The translations under genes and the position numbers were made by a program. DNA of 64,000 nt, taken from NCBI RefSeq assembly GCF_900566075.1, contig NZ_UPHU01000001.1, positions 1,302,001 to 1,366,000 on the forward strand, read 5' to 3'. The notes under the pieces were generated by a model, which was given only the letters and a program-made list of their open reading frames with translations, was not told the origin of the DNA and made no database searches. This document shows, one piece after another, positions 17,569 through 25,831 of this stretch; position 1 is the stretch's first letter, and each line of letters opens with the position of its first letter. This DNA comes from Mycobacterium pseudokansasii. GTDB lineage: Bacteria > Actinomycetota > Actinomycetes > Mycobacteriales > Mycobacteriaceae.

Positions 17569-18882
17569 CTATTCGCGCCTGAGCCGCGACTCCACGAACC
17601 GTTCCACTCGCTCCCATTCGCGTACCGCCTTGGCATAGGGGCCCACGGGCTTGCTGACCGAATCAGGATCGAGCACATAGGCGACCAGCTTGCCCAGTGG
17701 TTTGCCCGGGTCGAGCGCCTTGTCGACGGTGCTTTCCTCCGAGTAGTCGCCGATGTCGCGCAGCAACTCGACCGCCAGATCCAGCTGGTCACGATCCACG
17801 GCATCAGGTCCGTCGGCGAAATCGTCGGCCAGTCCGGTGAGCACGTAGACATTGTCATCGGTAACGGCCACCGCCAGTGAGCCGTCGGTGGCCGCGGTCC
17901 GGATGTCGTCGTAGGTGCTCAGGTCAGCCAAGTCGTGGTCGTGCTCGTCGGCGAGGTAACGCGCCAGCGCCCGCTCGGAGTTGAAGACGCTGATCCGGCC
18001 GTTGCGGCCCAAGAAAATCGGACGATCGTCGAGGTAACACCGCAGGGTGTAGAAGGTGCCGGCACCGGTCATGATCTGGACCGGGTCGATGCCGACCTTC
18101 GACCAGAAGTCCTCGTCGCCACCCAGCACGACGGCCGCCGCGGCTTCCTCTTCTTCGGCGTCTTCGTCGGCGTCCTCGGATTCCAGCTCGGCGGCTTCGG
18201 TGTCTTCTTCGTCGGCCGACTCCGCCGCCGACTCGTCGACGGCTTCCTCGGCCTCCTCGGCTTCCTCCTCTGCCGGTTCCTCGGGCTCTTCGGCCAATTC
18301 GTCGGCGGCCTTGGCCGCCAGGTCGGCATCGACCTCGGGAACGCTGACGATGTCGTCGATGGCTTTGAGCACGTCGTCCCAGCTGCGCGCGATGATCTCG
18401 GCGATCGCATTCCAGCGTTTCTGGCCGGCCTTACCGGTGAAGTAGTCGATCCCCCCGGACACGGTGCCCAGGGTGGGATTGCCGTTGAAGAACTTCGACA
18501 CCGCCGGCAGTTCGCATACGGATCCGATGGAGGACACGATCGCCAGTGTCGCGGCCAACGCTGCCACCGACTCCTCGGTTGGCTTGTCGGCCACCAGCTC
18601 CTCGACGACCACCAGATCGAATGTATTGTCGGCGTCCGGATCGAAGGTGTGCGCGTGCGCCTCGGTCAGCTCCTCCCACGCCGGGTGGTCCACCAGGTCG
18701 TTGTCGGTGTTGCCGCGGACGAATGCGACCAGGTCTGCCACGCTCTCGAAGGCATACAGATCCTCGTCCTTACCCAGAAACGCCTCCCATTCGTCGCCGG
18801 AGTCGCGCCAGCGCGGTGCCCACAGCGTGTAGCGGTCACCGTCGGACAGGCCCAGGCGAATGGGCACGAGGTCAGCAGCCAT
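17569..18882 (-). CDS. satS: SecA2-pathway export chaperone SatS
   Basis: The 437-residue protein matches Rv3311 (SatS), a chaperone reported to support SecA2-dependent export, including export of SapM. The N-terminal part (DGDRYTLWAPRWRDSGDEWEAF, residues 14-35) and the C-terminal part (from about 270) flank a strongly acidic Glu/Ala/Asp stretch at about 200-262 that is probably disordered. There is no signal peptide, fitting a cytosolic chaperone. It lies just downstream of sapM on the same strand, 48 bp apart, so chaperone and client are likely co-transcribed. Function is taken from the known orthologue. Confidence 0.88.
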   Translation of the reverse strand: MAADLVPIRLGLSDGDRYTLWAPRWRDSGDEWEAFLGKDEDLYAFESVADLVAFVRGNTDNDLVDHPAWEELTEAHAHTFDPDADNTFDLVVVEELVADKPTEESVAALAATLAIVSSIGSVCELPAVSKFFNGNPTLGTVSGGIDYFTGKAGQKRWNAIAEIIARSWDDVLKAIDDIVSVPEVDADLAAKAADELAEEPEEPAEEEAEEAEEAVDESAAESADEEDTEAAELESEDADEDAEEEEAAAAVVLGGDEDFWSKVGIDPVQIMTGAGTFYTLRCYLDDRPIFLGRNGRISVFNSERALARYLADEHDHDLADLSTYDDIRTAATDGSLAVAVTDDNVYVLTGLADDFADGPDAVDRDQLDLAVELLRDIGDYSEESTVDKALDPGKPLGKLVAYVLDPDSVSKPVGPYAKAVREWERVERFVESRLRRE

Positions 18883-18930
18883 GCGGCACAGAATAGCGAC
18901 GGCCGGGAGCCGGGCCCGGCCCGGTAGTGC

Positions 18931-19815
18931 TCAGCCGCTCCAAATATCGGTGATCGGGGGAGCGTTCATCGCATTGCCCGTCTTGGGTAGGCCATACATC
19001 TGCTCCAGTGTGGAAAGCAGGTTGTAGTGACTGATCTGCTCGTTGTAAGTGCCCGGCTGCACATGCGCCCCGTAGAAGACCGTCGGAATCTGGTTGCGGC
19101 TGCTGCCGTCGTCCTCGTCCCACGTGAGGATGAGCAGGCTGTTGTTGGCCTTGGCCCAGTTGGCGTACGGCGACACTTCGCGGTTGAGCCAGGCATCGCC
19201 GGCGGTGACGGTGCCGTCGTGCATGTCGTTGTCGGCGTTGGGGATGACGAACGACACCGTCGGCAGGCTCGGGTAGTTCTCCGGCTGTGGAAACGCGCTG
19301 AACGGCACCGACAGCGTTGGCGGGACGTTGCTGAAGTTGACCCATGGCACGTGCTTGCGCGCGTATTTGCCGGCACTGCAGACGGTCGAGCCGACGTGGG
19401 GTAGATCCTCGGCGAAACCGACGAAAGTGTGCCCGGTGGCCAGCAATTCGGAGGCCAGGTTGGGCGTCGAGCCGGCGTCGACCGGGCAGGCGTTCTTGGT
19501 CAGGCCGAAGGTGCTGCCGGCGAACATCGCCAGGTAGTTGGGTTCGCTGGGATGGGTTTCGGCGAACGATTGCGCCATCATCGCGCCGTTGGCGGCAAGG
19601 GCATTGATGAACGGCGCCGCCGGGTTGCCGACGATGTTGGCCTGCGAGCGGTTCTCCTCCACCACGATCACCACGTGCGCAAACGTCGGCAACGGCGCCG
19701 CCGTCGGCCGCACCCCGTCGTGAGCCCTGACCTGACCCAACATCGCCACCGCGACCGCGCCGAACACCGCCAGGACTCGACCCGCCCCCGCCATAAACCC
19801 CCGAAGCCCGCGCAC
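18931..19815 (-). CDS. sapM: Secreted acid phosphatase SapM
   Basis: The 294-residue protein belongs to the phosphoesterase family that includes phospholipase C and M. tuberculosis SapM. In M. tuberculosis it is secreted and dephosphorylates PI3P on the phagosome, blocking maturation. Residues 1-31 form a Sec-type signal peptide (LAVFGAVAVAMLG, then VRA). Conserved blocks are HVVIVVEENRS, ETHPSEPNYLAMFAG, NADNDMHDG, LLILTWDEDDG and PTVFYGAHV. An alternative start is Met8. It precedes satS in the same direction. Confidence 0.93.
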   Translation of the reverse strand: MRGLRGFMAGAGRVLAVFGAVAVAMLGQVRAHDGVRPTAAPLPTFAHVVIVVEENRSQANIVGNPAAPFINALAANGAMMAQSFAETHPSEPNYLAMFAGSTFGLTKNACPVDAGSTPNLASELLATGHTFVGFAEDLPHVGSTVCSAGKYARKHVPWVNFSNVPPTLSVPFSAFPQPENYPSLPTVSFVIPNADNDMHDGTVTAGDAWLNREVSPYANWAKANNSLLILTWDEDDGSSRNQIPTVFYGAHVQPGTYNEQISHYNLLSTLEQMYGLPKTGNAMNAPPITDIWSG

Positions 19816-19905
19816 GCCCGGAGTATATGGGCGGCCTAGACCCGCTGCAGCACCAAAGCCAGCGTGTCAGCCGCCGTGAGCCCGATCGTTATAGGGTCAC
19901 ACCCC

Positions 19906-20535
19906 GTGGACGTCCACGTCATCGACCACCCGCTGGCGGCGGCCCGAATGACCGTGCTGCGCGACGAACGCACGTGCAACGCCGCCTTCCGCGCCGCGTT
20001 GCGTGAGCTGACGCTGGCGCTGGTCTACGAGGCGACCCGCGATGCGCCCACCGAGCCGGTTCCGGTCCGCACGCCGCTCGCGGAGATGATGGGAGTGCGG
20101 CTGACCAAACCGCCATTGTTGGTGCCCGTGCTGCGCGCCGGACTGGGCATGGTCGACGCGGCGCATGCGGCGCTACCGGACGCGGACGTCGCCTTTGTCT
20201 GCGTGGGCCGGGACGAGCAGACCCATCGGCCGGTGTCGTATTTGGAGCTGCTGCCCGAGGACCTGAATGGTATGCCGGTGATGGTCCTGGACCCGATGCT
20301 GGCCACCGGGGGTTCGATGGCGTACACGGTCGGCCTGCTGGTGGCGCGCGGCGCGACCGACATCACCGCGCTGTGCGTGTGCGCGGCACCGGAGGGCATT
20401 GCGGCGCTGGAAAAAGTGGCGCCGAAAGCGCGGTTGTTCATCGCGGCCCTCGACGACGGGCTCGATGAAGCGGCGTTCATCCTGCCCGGTCTCGGTGACG
20501 CGGGCGACCGCCAGTACGGTCCCCGCCAAAGCTGA
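19906..20535 (+). CDS. upp: Uracil phosphoribosyltransferase
   Basis: Upp converts uracil and PRPP to UMP in pyrimidine salvage. The GTG at 19906 ([15 protein letters not shown]) gives a 209-residue protein matching the usual length; the frame is open upstream to 19864. Visible motifs are [13 protein letters not shown], the PRPP-binding [14 protein letters not shown] and the C-terminal [11 protein letters not shown] that contacts uracil. It is divergent from sapM and convergent with pmmB. Confidence 0.95.
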   Translation: MDVHVIDHPLAAARMTVLRDERTCNAAFRAALRELTLALVYEATRDAPTEPVPVRTPLAEMMGVRLTKPPLLVPVLRAGLGMVDAAHAALPDADVAFVCVGRDEQTHRPVSYLELLPEDLNGMPVMVLDPMLATGGSMAYTVGLLVARGATDITALCVCAAPEGIAALEKVAPKARLFIAALDDGLDEAAFILPGLGDAGDRQYGPRQS

Positions 20536-20536
20536 A

Positions 20537-22123
20537 TCACCAGTTCCGCGCCGAGGCGACCAGCTCGTCACGCAACCGCCCGGCGAGGTGCCGAGCAGCG
20601 GCCAAGTCGCCGGCCACCGCGCAGCGAACCTCCAAGTAACACTTCAGCTTTGGCTCGGTTCCCGAGGGTCGCACCACTACCCGGACGGTGGTGTAACCGT
20701 CGCCGCCGGTGAAGATCAGCGCGTCGGTGATGTCGGTGACGGTCACGGCGAAACCGGCCAGCCGGGCGGGCGGGGTGTCACGCAGCCGCGTCATCAATGC
20801 CTTGGCCTCGCCGGCGTCGGCGACCCGGCGCGGCACCGCCGCAACCTCGTGGACGCCATAGCGCCGGGCGAGCTCGTCGAGCTTGCCGGGCACCGAACGG
20901 CCCTGCCGTTTCAGCGCGGCCGCCAGGTCGCACACCAATACGGCGGCGCTGATGCCGTCCTTGTCCCGCACGGCGGCGGGGTCGACGCAATGCCCGATCG
21001 CTTCCTCGTAGGCATACACGAGGGTCCCGGGCCGGTCCGCGTCGGCGCGGGCCAGCCACTTGAAGCCGGTGAGCGTCTCCACGTGCACCGCGCCGTGGTC
21101 GGCGGCGATCGCCGCCAGCATCCGTGACGACACGACCGTACTGGCGACCATCCTCGCCCCGTCCTGTGGTTGCGACAGGATGTAATCGCCCAGCAGCCAG
21201 CCCGTTTCGTCGCCGGACAGCATCCGCCAACCGGTCGCGGCGGGAATGCCGACCGCGCATCGGTCGGCGTCGGGATCCAGTGCGATCGCGACGTCGGCGC
21301 CGACGCCCGCGGCCAGAGCCAGCAGCGCATCGGTGGCGCCCGGCTCCTCGGGGTTGGGGAAGGCGACGGTGGGGAAGTCGGGGTCGGGCGCGAACTGCGA
21401 TGTGACGGTGTGCACGTCGGTGAAGCCGGCCCGGCGAAGCGTTTCGACGGCCACCGCGCCGCCGACGCCGTGCATCGCGGTCAGGGCTATCCGGACCGAG
21501 CCCGTCGAGCGGCGAACGGCGGCCGCCCGCTCGATGTAGCGAGCGAGCAGATCGGTGCGAGCGGGCCGGACGGGTTTTCTCGCGATCTGATCGGCCGGCG
21601 GGGCGGCGGCCATCGCGGCCTCGATGCGGCGGTCGGTGGGCGAGACGATCTGGATGCCGCCGTCGAGGTACACCTTGTAACCGTTGTCGGTCGCCGGGTT
21701 GTGTGAGGCTGTGATTTGTATGCCGGCTGAGGCTCCGGTGCGGCGCACCGCGAACGCGACGACCGGGGTGGGCACCGGATCCGGCAGCAGCACCACCGAA
21801 AACCCCTCGGCGGCAAACACTTCCGATGACGCAGTGGCAAAACCCGCGGAGCCGTGGCGGGTGTCGCGCCCGACGATCACCGTGCGAGAGTGCGACCCTG
21901 CCGAGTCGAGCACCCGGGCCACCGCCCAGGTGGCGCGCAGGACCACCGCGAGGTTCATCGCGTCCGGGCCGCCGCGTACCGGCCCGCGCAGCCCGGCGGT
22001 GCCGAACGTCAGTGGACGGGCAAACCGCGCGGCGATTTCGCCGGGGCTGCAGGCGGCGAGTTCGGCGGCGGTTACCGGATCGGGATCGTGGGCGATCCAT
22101 TCCTCGGGCGTCACGGGCGTCAC
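20537..22123 (-). CDS. pmmB: Phosphomannomutase/phosphoglucomutase family protein PmmB
   Basis: The 528-residue alpha-D-phosphohexomutase has the phosphoserine loop ITASHNPATDNGYKVY, the metal-binding DPDADRCAVG and the sugar-specificity loop around YAYEEAIGHCVD. The C-terminal phosphate-binding RPSGTEPKLKCYLE motif is present, so the enzyme looks complete. Homology alone does not say whether it acts on mannose, glucose or ribose phosphates; its place next to deoD would also suit phosphopentomutase activity on ribose 1-phosphate. It lies 3 bp from deoD on the same strand. Confidence 0.92.
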   Translation of the reverse strand: MTPVTPEEWIAHDPDPVTAAELAACSPGEIAARFARPLTFGTAGLRGPVRGGPDAMNLAVVLRATWAVARVLDSAGSHSRTVIVGRDTRHGSAGFATASSEVFAAEGFSVVLLPDPVPTPVVAFAVRRTGASAGIQITASHNPATDNGYKVYLDGGIQIVSPTDRRIEAAMAAAPPADQIARKPVRPARTDLLARYIERAAAVRRSTGSVRIALTAMHGVGGAVAVETLRRAGFTDVHTVTSQFAPDPDFPTVAFPNPEEPGATDALLALAAGVGADVAIALDPDADRCAVGIPAATGWRMLSGDETGWLLGDYILSQPQDGARMVASTVVSSRMLAAIAADHGAVHVETLTGFKWLARADADRPGTLVYAYEEAIGHCVDPAAVRDKDGISAAVLVCDLAAALKRQGRSVPGKLDELARRYGVHEVAAVPRRVADAGEAKALMTRLRDTPPARLAGFAVTVTDITDALIFTGGDGYTTVRVVVRPSGTEPKLKCYLEVRCAVAGDLAAARHLAGRLRDELVASARNW

Positions 22124-22126
22124 GGT

Positions 22127-22942
22127 TCAGGCGCGCGCAATGCGCTCGATCAGTGAGGCCAGCAGCACGCCCATCCGGGCCGCCGATGCGGCGCCGGCGG
22201 CCAGCACCTCGGCGTGGCTGAGCGGCTGACCGGTGATGCCGGCCGCCAGGTTGGTCACCAGCGAGATGCCCAACACCTCGGCGCCCGCGGCGCGGGCGGC
22301 AATCGTCTCGTGCACCGTCGACATGCCCACCAGGTCGGCGCCCAGCGTTTGCAGCATCCGGATCTCGGCGGGTGTCTCGTAGTGCGGCCCGGGCAGGCCG
22401 GCGTACACGCCGTCGGTCAGCTCCGGATCGCATTGGCGGGCAAGGCTTCTCAGCTGCGGCGAGTACGCATCTGTCAGGTCGACGAACTGTGCCCCCACCA
22501 GCGGGGACCGCGCCGTCAGGTTCAGGTGGTCGCTGATCAGCACCGGCTGACCGACCCGCATGTCCGGCCGCAGCCCTCCGGCGGCATTGGTCAGCACGAC
22601 GGTGTGTGCTCCCGTCGCGCACGCCGTGCGCACCGGGTGGACGACGTGGCGCAGGTCGTGTCCCTCGTAAGCGTGGATGCGGCCGGCCAGCACCAGCACC
22701 CGGTGACCACCGACCGGTACGGACAACAGCTGGCCGGTATGCCCGGCGGCCCGTGGCGGCGCGAACCCGGGCACGTCGGCCTGGGGCAGTACGGACGTCG
22801 GCTGGCCCAACGCGGCGATGGCCGCAGACCATCCCGACCCGAGAACGACGGCGATGTCATGGCGGCCGATCCCGGTGCGCTGGGCGATGACGTGCGCTGC
22901 ATGTCGAGCGAGTTCGGGCGGATCGGGCTGCGCGACAGTCAC
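22127..22942 (-). CDS. deoD: Purine nucleoside phosphorylase
   Basis: The 271-residue trimeric-type PNP phosphorolyses inosine and guanosine. Motifs seen are VVLGSGWS (phosphate loop), the HAYEGHD active-site segment, [25 protein letters not shown] (purine and ribose contacts) and [15 protein letters not shown]. It is upstream of pmmB in an apparent two-gene operon. A 60-bp hairpin-forming repeat stands in its divergent promoter region with amiB1. Confidence 0.94.
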   Translation of the reverse strand: MTVAQPDPPELARHAAHVIAQRTGIGRHDIAVVLGSGWSAAIAALGQPTSVLPQADVPGFAPPRAAGHTGQLLSVPVGGHRVLVLAGRIHAYEGHDLRHVVHPVRTACATGAHTVVLTNAAGGLRPDMRVGQPVLISDHLNLTARSPLVGAQFVDLTDAYSPQLRSLARQCDPELTDGVYAGLPGPHYETPAEIRMLQTLGADLVGMSTVHETIAARAAGAEVLGISLVTNLAAGITGQPLSHAEVLAAGAASAARMGVLLASLIERIARA

Positions 22943-22962
22943 ACTGCGCGAGCCTACTCAGC

Positions 22963-23022
22963 GCGAGCAGACACAGAGTCGCACGCCGGCCGGCCTTGGC
23001 ATGCGACTCTGTGTCTGCTCGC
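22963..23022. repeat. 24-bp inverted repeat (stem-loop) between deoD and amiB1
   Basis: The arms 22963-22986 and 22999-23022 are complementary over 24 bases with one mismatch, around a 12-base GC-rich loop. The core reads GCGAGCAGACACAGAGTCGC. Similar palindromes are scattered in mycobacterial intergenic DNA, so this is likely a dispersed element and may also affect the divergent deoD and amiB1 promoters. Confidence 0.8.
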
Positions 23023-23058
23023 CAATGAACCGGCGCCCCTCGATGAGATACTGCCAAG

Positions 23059-24246
23059 ATGCCCGCACTCACCGCCGCCGACCGTGTCGAGGCCGCGGTG
23101 CGACGCCGTAGCGGCGACTTGGTCGAACTCTCCCACGCCATCCACGCAGAGCCGGAGTTGGCGTTCGCCGAACATCGCAGCTGCGCCAAAGTGCAGACGC
23201 TGGCCGCCGAGCGCGGTTTCGCGATCACCGCGGCCGCCGGCGGCTTGGACACGGCGTTTCGGGCGGACTTCGGCCACGGGCCGCTGGTGGCCGGGATCTG
23301 CGCCGAATACGATGCGCTTCCCGAGATCGGGCATGCCTGCGGCCACAACATCATCGCGGCATCGGCGGTGGGCGCCGCGCTGGCGCTGGCCGAGGTGGCC
23401 GACGACCTGGGCCTGACCGTTGCGCTGCTGGGCACTCCGGCCGAAGAGTCCGGGGGCGGTAAGGCGCTGATGCTGCGGGCCGGGACGTTCGACGACGTCG
23501 CGCTGGCAGTGATGGTGCACCCGGGGCCCACGGATATCGCCGGGGCCCGGTCGCTGGCGCTGTCGGAAGTCAGCGTGCAGTACCGCGGCAAGGAATCGCA
23601 CGCCGCCGTTGCCCCGCATTTGGGAGTCAACGCCGCCGACGCCGCGACCGTCGCGCAGGTGGCCATCGGCCTGCTGCGCCAGCAGCTGGCGCCCGGACAG
23701 ATGATGCACGGCGTTGTGACCGACGGCGGGCAGGCGGTCAACGTGATTCCCGGGCACGCGACGCTGCGCTACGCGATGCGCGCGCTCGAGTCCGAGTCGC
23801 TGCGCGACCTGGAGGGCAAGGTATATGCCTGCTTTGCCGCGGGGGCGCTGGCCGCCGGATGTGAATACGACATCGACACCGCCGCACCCGCATACGCGGA
23901 ATTGAACCCCGATCCATGGCTCGTCGACGCGTGCCGGGAGGAAATGCGCCGGCTCGGGCGCGACCCGGTGCCCGCCGCCGTCGAGGCAGCACTGCCCATG
24001 GGCAGCACCGATATGGGCAATGTGACGCAGGTGCTACCGGGGATCCATCCGGTGATCGGTGTCGAGGCGGGCGGGGCCACGGTTCACCAGCGCGCCTTCG
24101 CCGCGGCCGCGGCCGGCCCGAGTGCCGACCGCGCGGTCGTCGACGGCGCAATCATGTTGGCGCGCACGGTTGTTCGCCTCGCCGAGACTCCCGACGAGCG
24201 GGACCGGGTGCTGGCTGCGCGGCAGCGCAGGGCGGCGGCCCGATGA
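23059..24246 (+). CDS. amiB1: M20-family amidohydrolase AmiB1
   Basis: The 395-residue peptidase of family M20D (aminoacylase / carboxypeptidase-like) has HACGHNIIAA with metal-binding residues, GTPAEESGGGKALML with the catalytic Glu and VMVHPGPTD. The usual substrates are N-acyl amino acids, peptides or related amides, but the actual substrate is unknown. Its stop overlaps the amiA1 start by ATGA, so the two paralogues are translated together. Confidence 0.92.
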   Translation: MPALTAADRVEAAVRRRSGDLVELSHAIHAEPELAFAEHRSCAKVQTLAAERGFAITAAAGGLDTAFRADFGHGPLVAGICAEYDALPEIGHACGHNIIAASAVGAALALAEVADDLGLTVALLGTPAEESGGGKALMLRAGTFDDVALAVMVHPGPTDIAGARSLALSEVSVQYRGKESHAAVAPHLGVNAADAATVAQVAIGLLRQQLAPGQMMHGVVTDGGQAVNVIPGHATLRYAMRALESESLRDLEGKVYACFAAGALAAGCEYDIDTAAPAYAELNPDPWLVDACREEMRRLGRDPVPAAVEAALPMGSTDMGNVTQVLPGIHPVIGVEAGGATVHQRAFAAAAAGPSADRAVVDGAIMLARTVVRLAETPDERDRVLAARQRRAAAR

Positions 24247-25412
24247 GCCTCGTCGACACCGCCGAGTCGTGGCTGGCCGCCCACTACGACGACCTGGTCG
24301 CCTGGCGCCGCCACATCCACCGCTACCCCGAGCTGGGCCGCCAGGAGTATGCCACCACCCAGTTTGTCGCCGAGCGGTTGGCCGACGCGGGCCTGAACCC
24401 CAAAGTGCTGCCCGGCGGCACCGGACTGACGTGCGATTTCGGTCCGGAACATCAGCCGCGGATAGCGTTGCGCGCCGATATGGATGCGCTGCCGATGGCC
24501 GAGCGCACCGGCGCGCCGTACGCCTCGACGATGCCCAATGTCGCGCACGCCTGCGGGCACGACGCGCACACCGCGATCCTGCTGGGTACCGCGGTGGCGT
24601 TGGCGTCGGTGCCCGAGTTGCCGGTCGGGGTGCGGCTGATCTTCCAGGCCGCCGAAGAGCTGATGCCCGGCGGTGCCATCGATGCGATCGCGGCCGGGGC
24701 GCTTACGGGGGTGTCGCGCATCTTCGCCTTGCACTGCGATCCCCGCCTCGAGGTGGGCAAGGTCGCGGTCCGGCACGGCCCCATCACGTCGGCGGCCGAT
24801 TCGATAGAGATCACGCTGTATTCGCCGGGCGGGCACACATCGCGTCCACACCTGACCGCCGATCTGGTCTATGGCCTGGGCACGCTGATCACCGGCCTGC
24901 CCGGAGTGCTGTCGCGCCGCATCGACCCGCGCAACTGCACCGTGCTGGTGTGGGGTGCGGTCAACGCGGGCGTGGCCGCCAACGCCATCCCACAAACCGG
25001 CGTCCTGTCCGGGACCGTCCGCACCGCCAGCCGGCAGACCTGGCTGGACCTCGAGGACATCATCCGCCACGCCGTCGACGCGCTGCTGGCGCCGCTGGTG
25101 ATCGAGCACACCTTGCAGTACCACCGCGGGGTGCCGCCGGTGGTCAACGAGGACGTCTCGACCCGCATCCTGACCCACGCCATCGAAGCCGTCGGCCCCG
25201 AAGTCCTGGCCGATACCCGGCAGTCCGGCGGCGGCGAGGACTTCTCCTGGTATCTCGAGGAGGTTCCCGGGGCCATGGCGCGGCTGGGCGTGTGGTCGGG
25301 CGACGGGCCGCAATTGGATCTGCATCAGCCGACATTCGACCTCGACGAGCGAGCCCTGGCGATCGGGCTGCGGGTGATGGTCAACATCATCGAACAGGCG
25401 GCGGCGTTCTGA
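24243..25412 (+). CDS. amiA1: M20-family amidohydrolase AmiA1
   Basis: ATG 24243 gives 389 residues, the length of the H37Rv protein. Motifs include ALRADMDALPMAE, HACGHDAHTAILLG (zinc ligands), FQAAEELMPGGA (catalytic Glu), the dimer-domain segment SPGGHTSRPH and SGGGEDFSWYLE. It is a close relative of aminoacylases and of indole-acetyl-amino-acid hydrolases. It forms an overlapping pair with amiB1; the two may act on the same acyl-amide substrates. Confidence 0.93.
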   Translation: MSLVDTAESWLAAHYDDLVAWRRHIHRYPELGRQEYATTQFVAERLADAGLNPKVLPGGTGLTCDFGPEHQPRIALRADMDALPMAERTGAPYASTMPNVAHACGHDAHTAILLGTAVALASVPELPVGVRLIFQAAEELMPGGAIDAIAAGALTGVSRIFALHCDPRLEVGKVAVRHGPITSAADSIEITLYSPGGHTSRPHLTADLVYGLGTLITGLPGVLSRRIDPRNCTVLVWGAVNAGVAANAIPQTGVLSGTVRTASRQTWLDLEDIIRHAVDALLAPLVIEHTLQYHRGVPPVVNEDVSTRILTHAIEAVGPEVLADTRQSGGGEDFSWYLEEVPGAMARLGVWSGDGPQLDLHQPTFDLDERALAIGLRVMVNIIEQAAAF

Positions 25413-25831
25413 TCCGGTGGCGGGTCGCTTCAGGTTGGGCAGCCGCAACCACGGACATCGTTGTCGGGCGATCGGCTGAGCACGAATAGTTTTGCAAGAT
25501 CGCCTGGGGCAGTGGACTCTTCATCGCCCGGGCCGGGCACATAATGTACCGACTACCTCGTTGAGCGCCGTCCTGGGACGGTGCCGATCTCGTCACCGCG
25601 CTCGGCGCACTCCCGGGCCCGGCACCCACATCCTGCACATTGGTCTCGGGCCGACCCGATGCGTGTTGACTCAATCAAAGATGCCCGTACTTCAGCGACA
25701 AGCCAAGGGGCGCAACGGAATCGGCGCTGACAGCCGGGCACGACCAACGCCCCGAACGCCTGGAGGCTGATGGGGCTGACGGGAAAGTCGCAGTTGCGTC
25801 CGCCAACTCGGGCCGCGAGATCAGCGCCGTC
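25413..25831. other. Gene-free stretch between amiA1 and ctpV
   Basis: These 419 bases lie between convergent genes. The open frames on both strands have shadow-like composition, no plausible ribosome binding site and nothing I recognise. Confidence 0.4.

Noticed and set aside
20778..22832. A 684-codon minus-strand open frame across pmmB and deoD
   Set aside because: It is a shadow in another frame: the protein is dominated by Arg, Gly and Ala, whereas the frames used for PmmB and DeoD give clear enzyme motifs.
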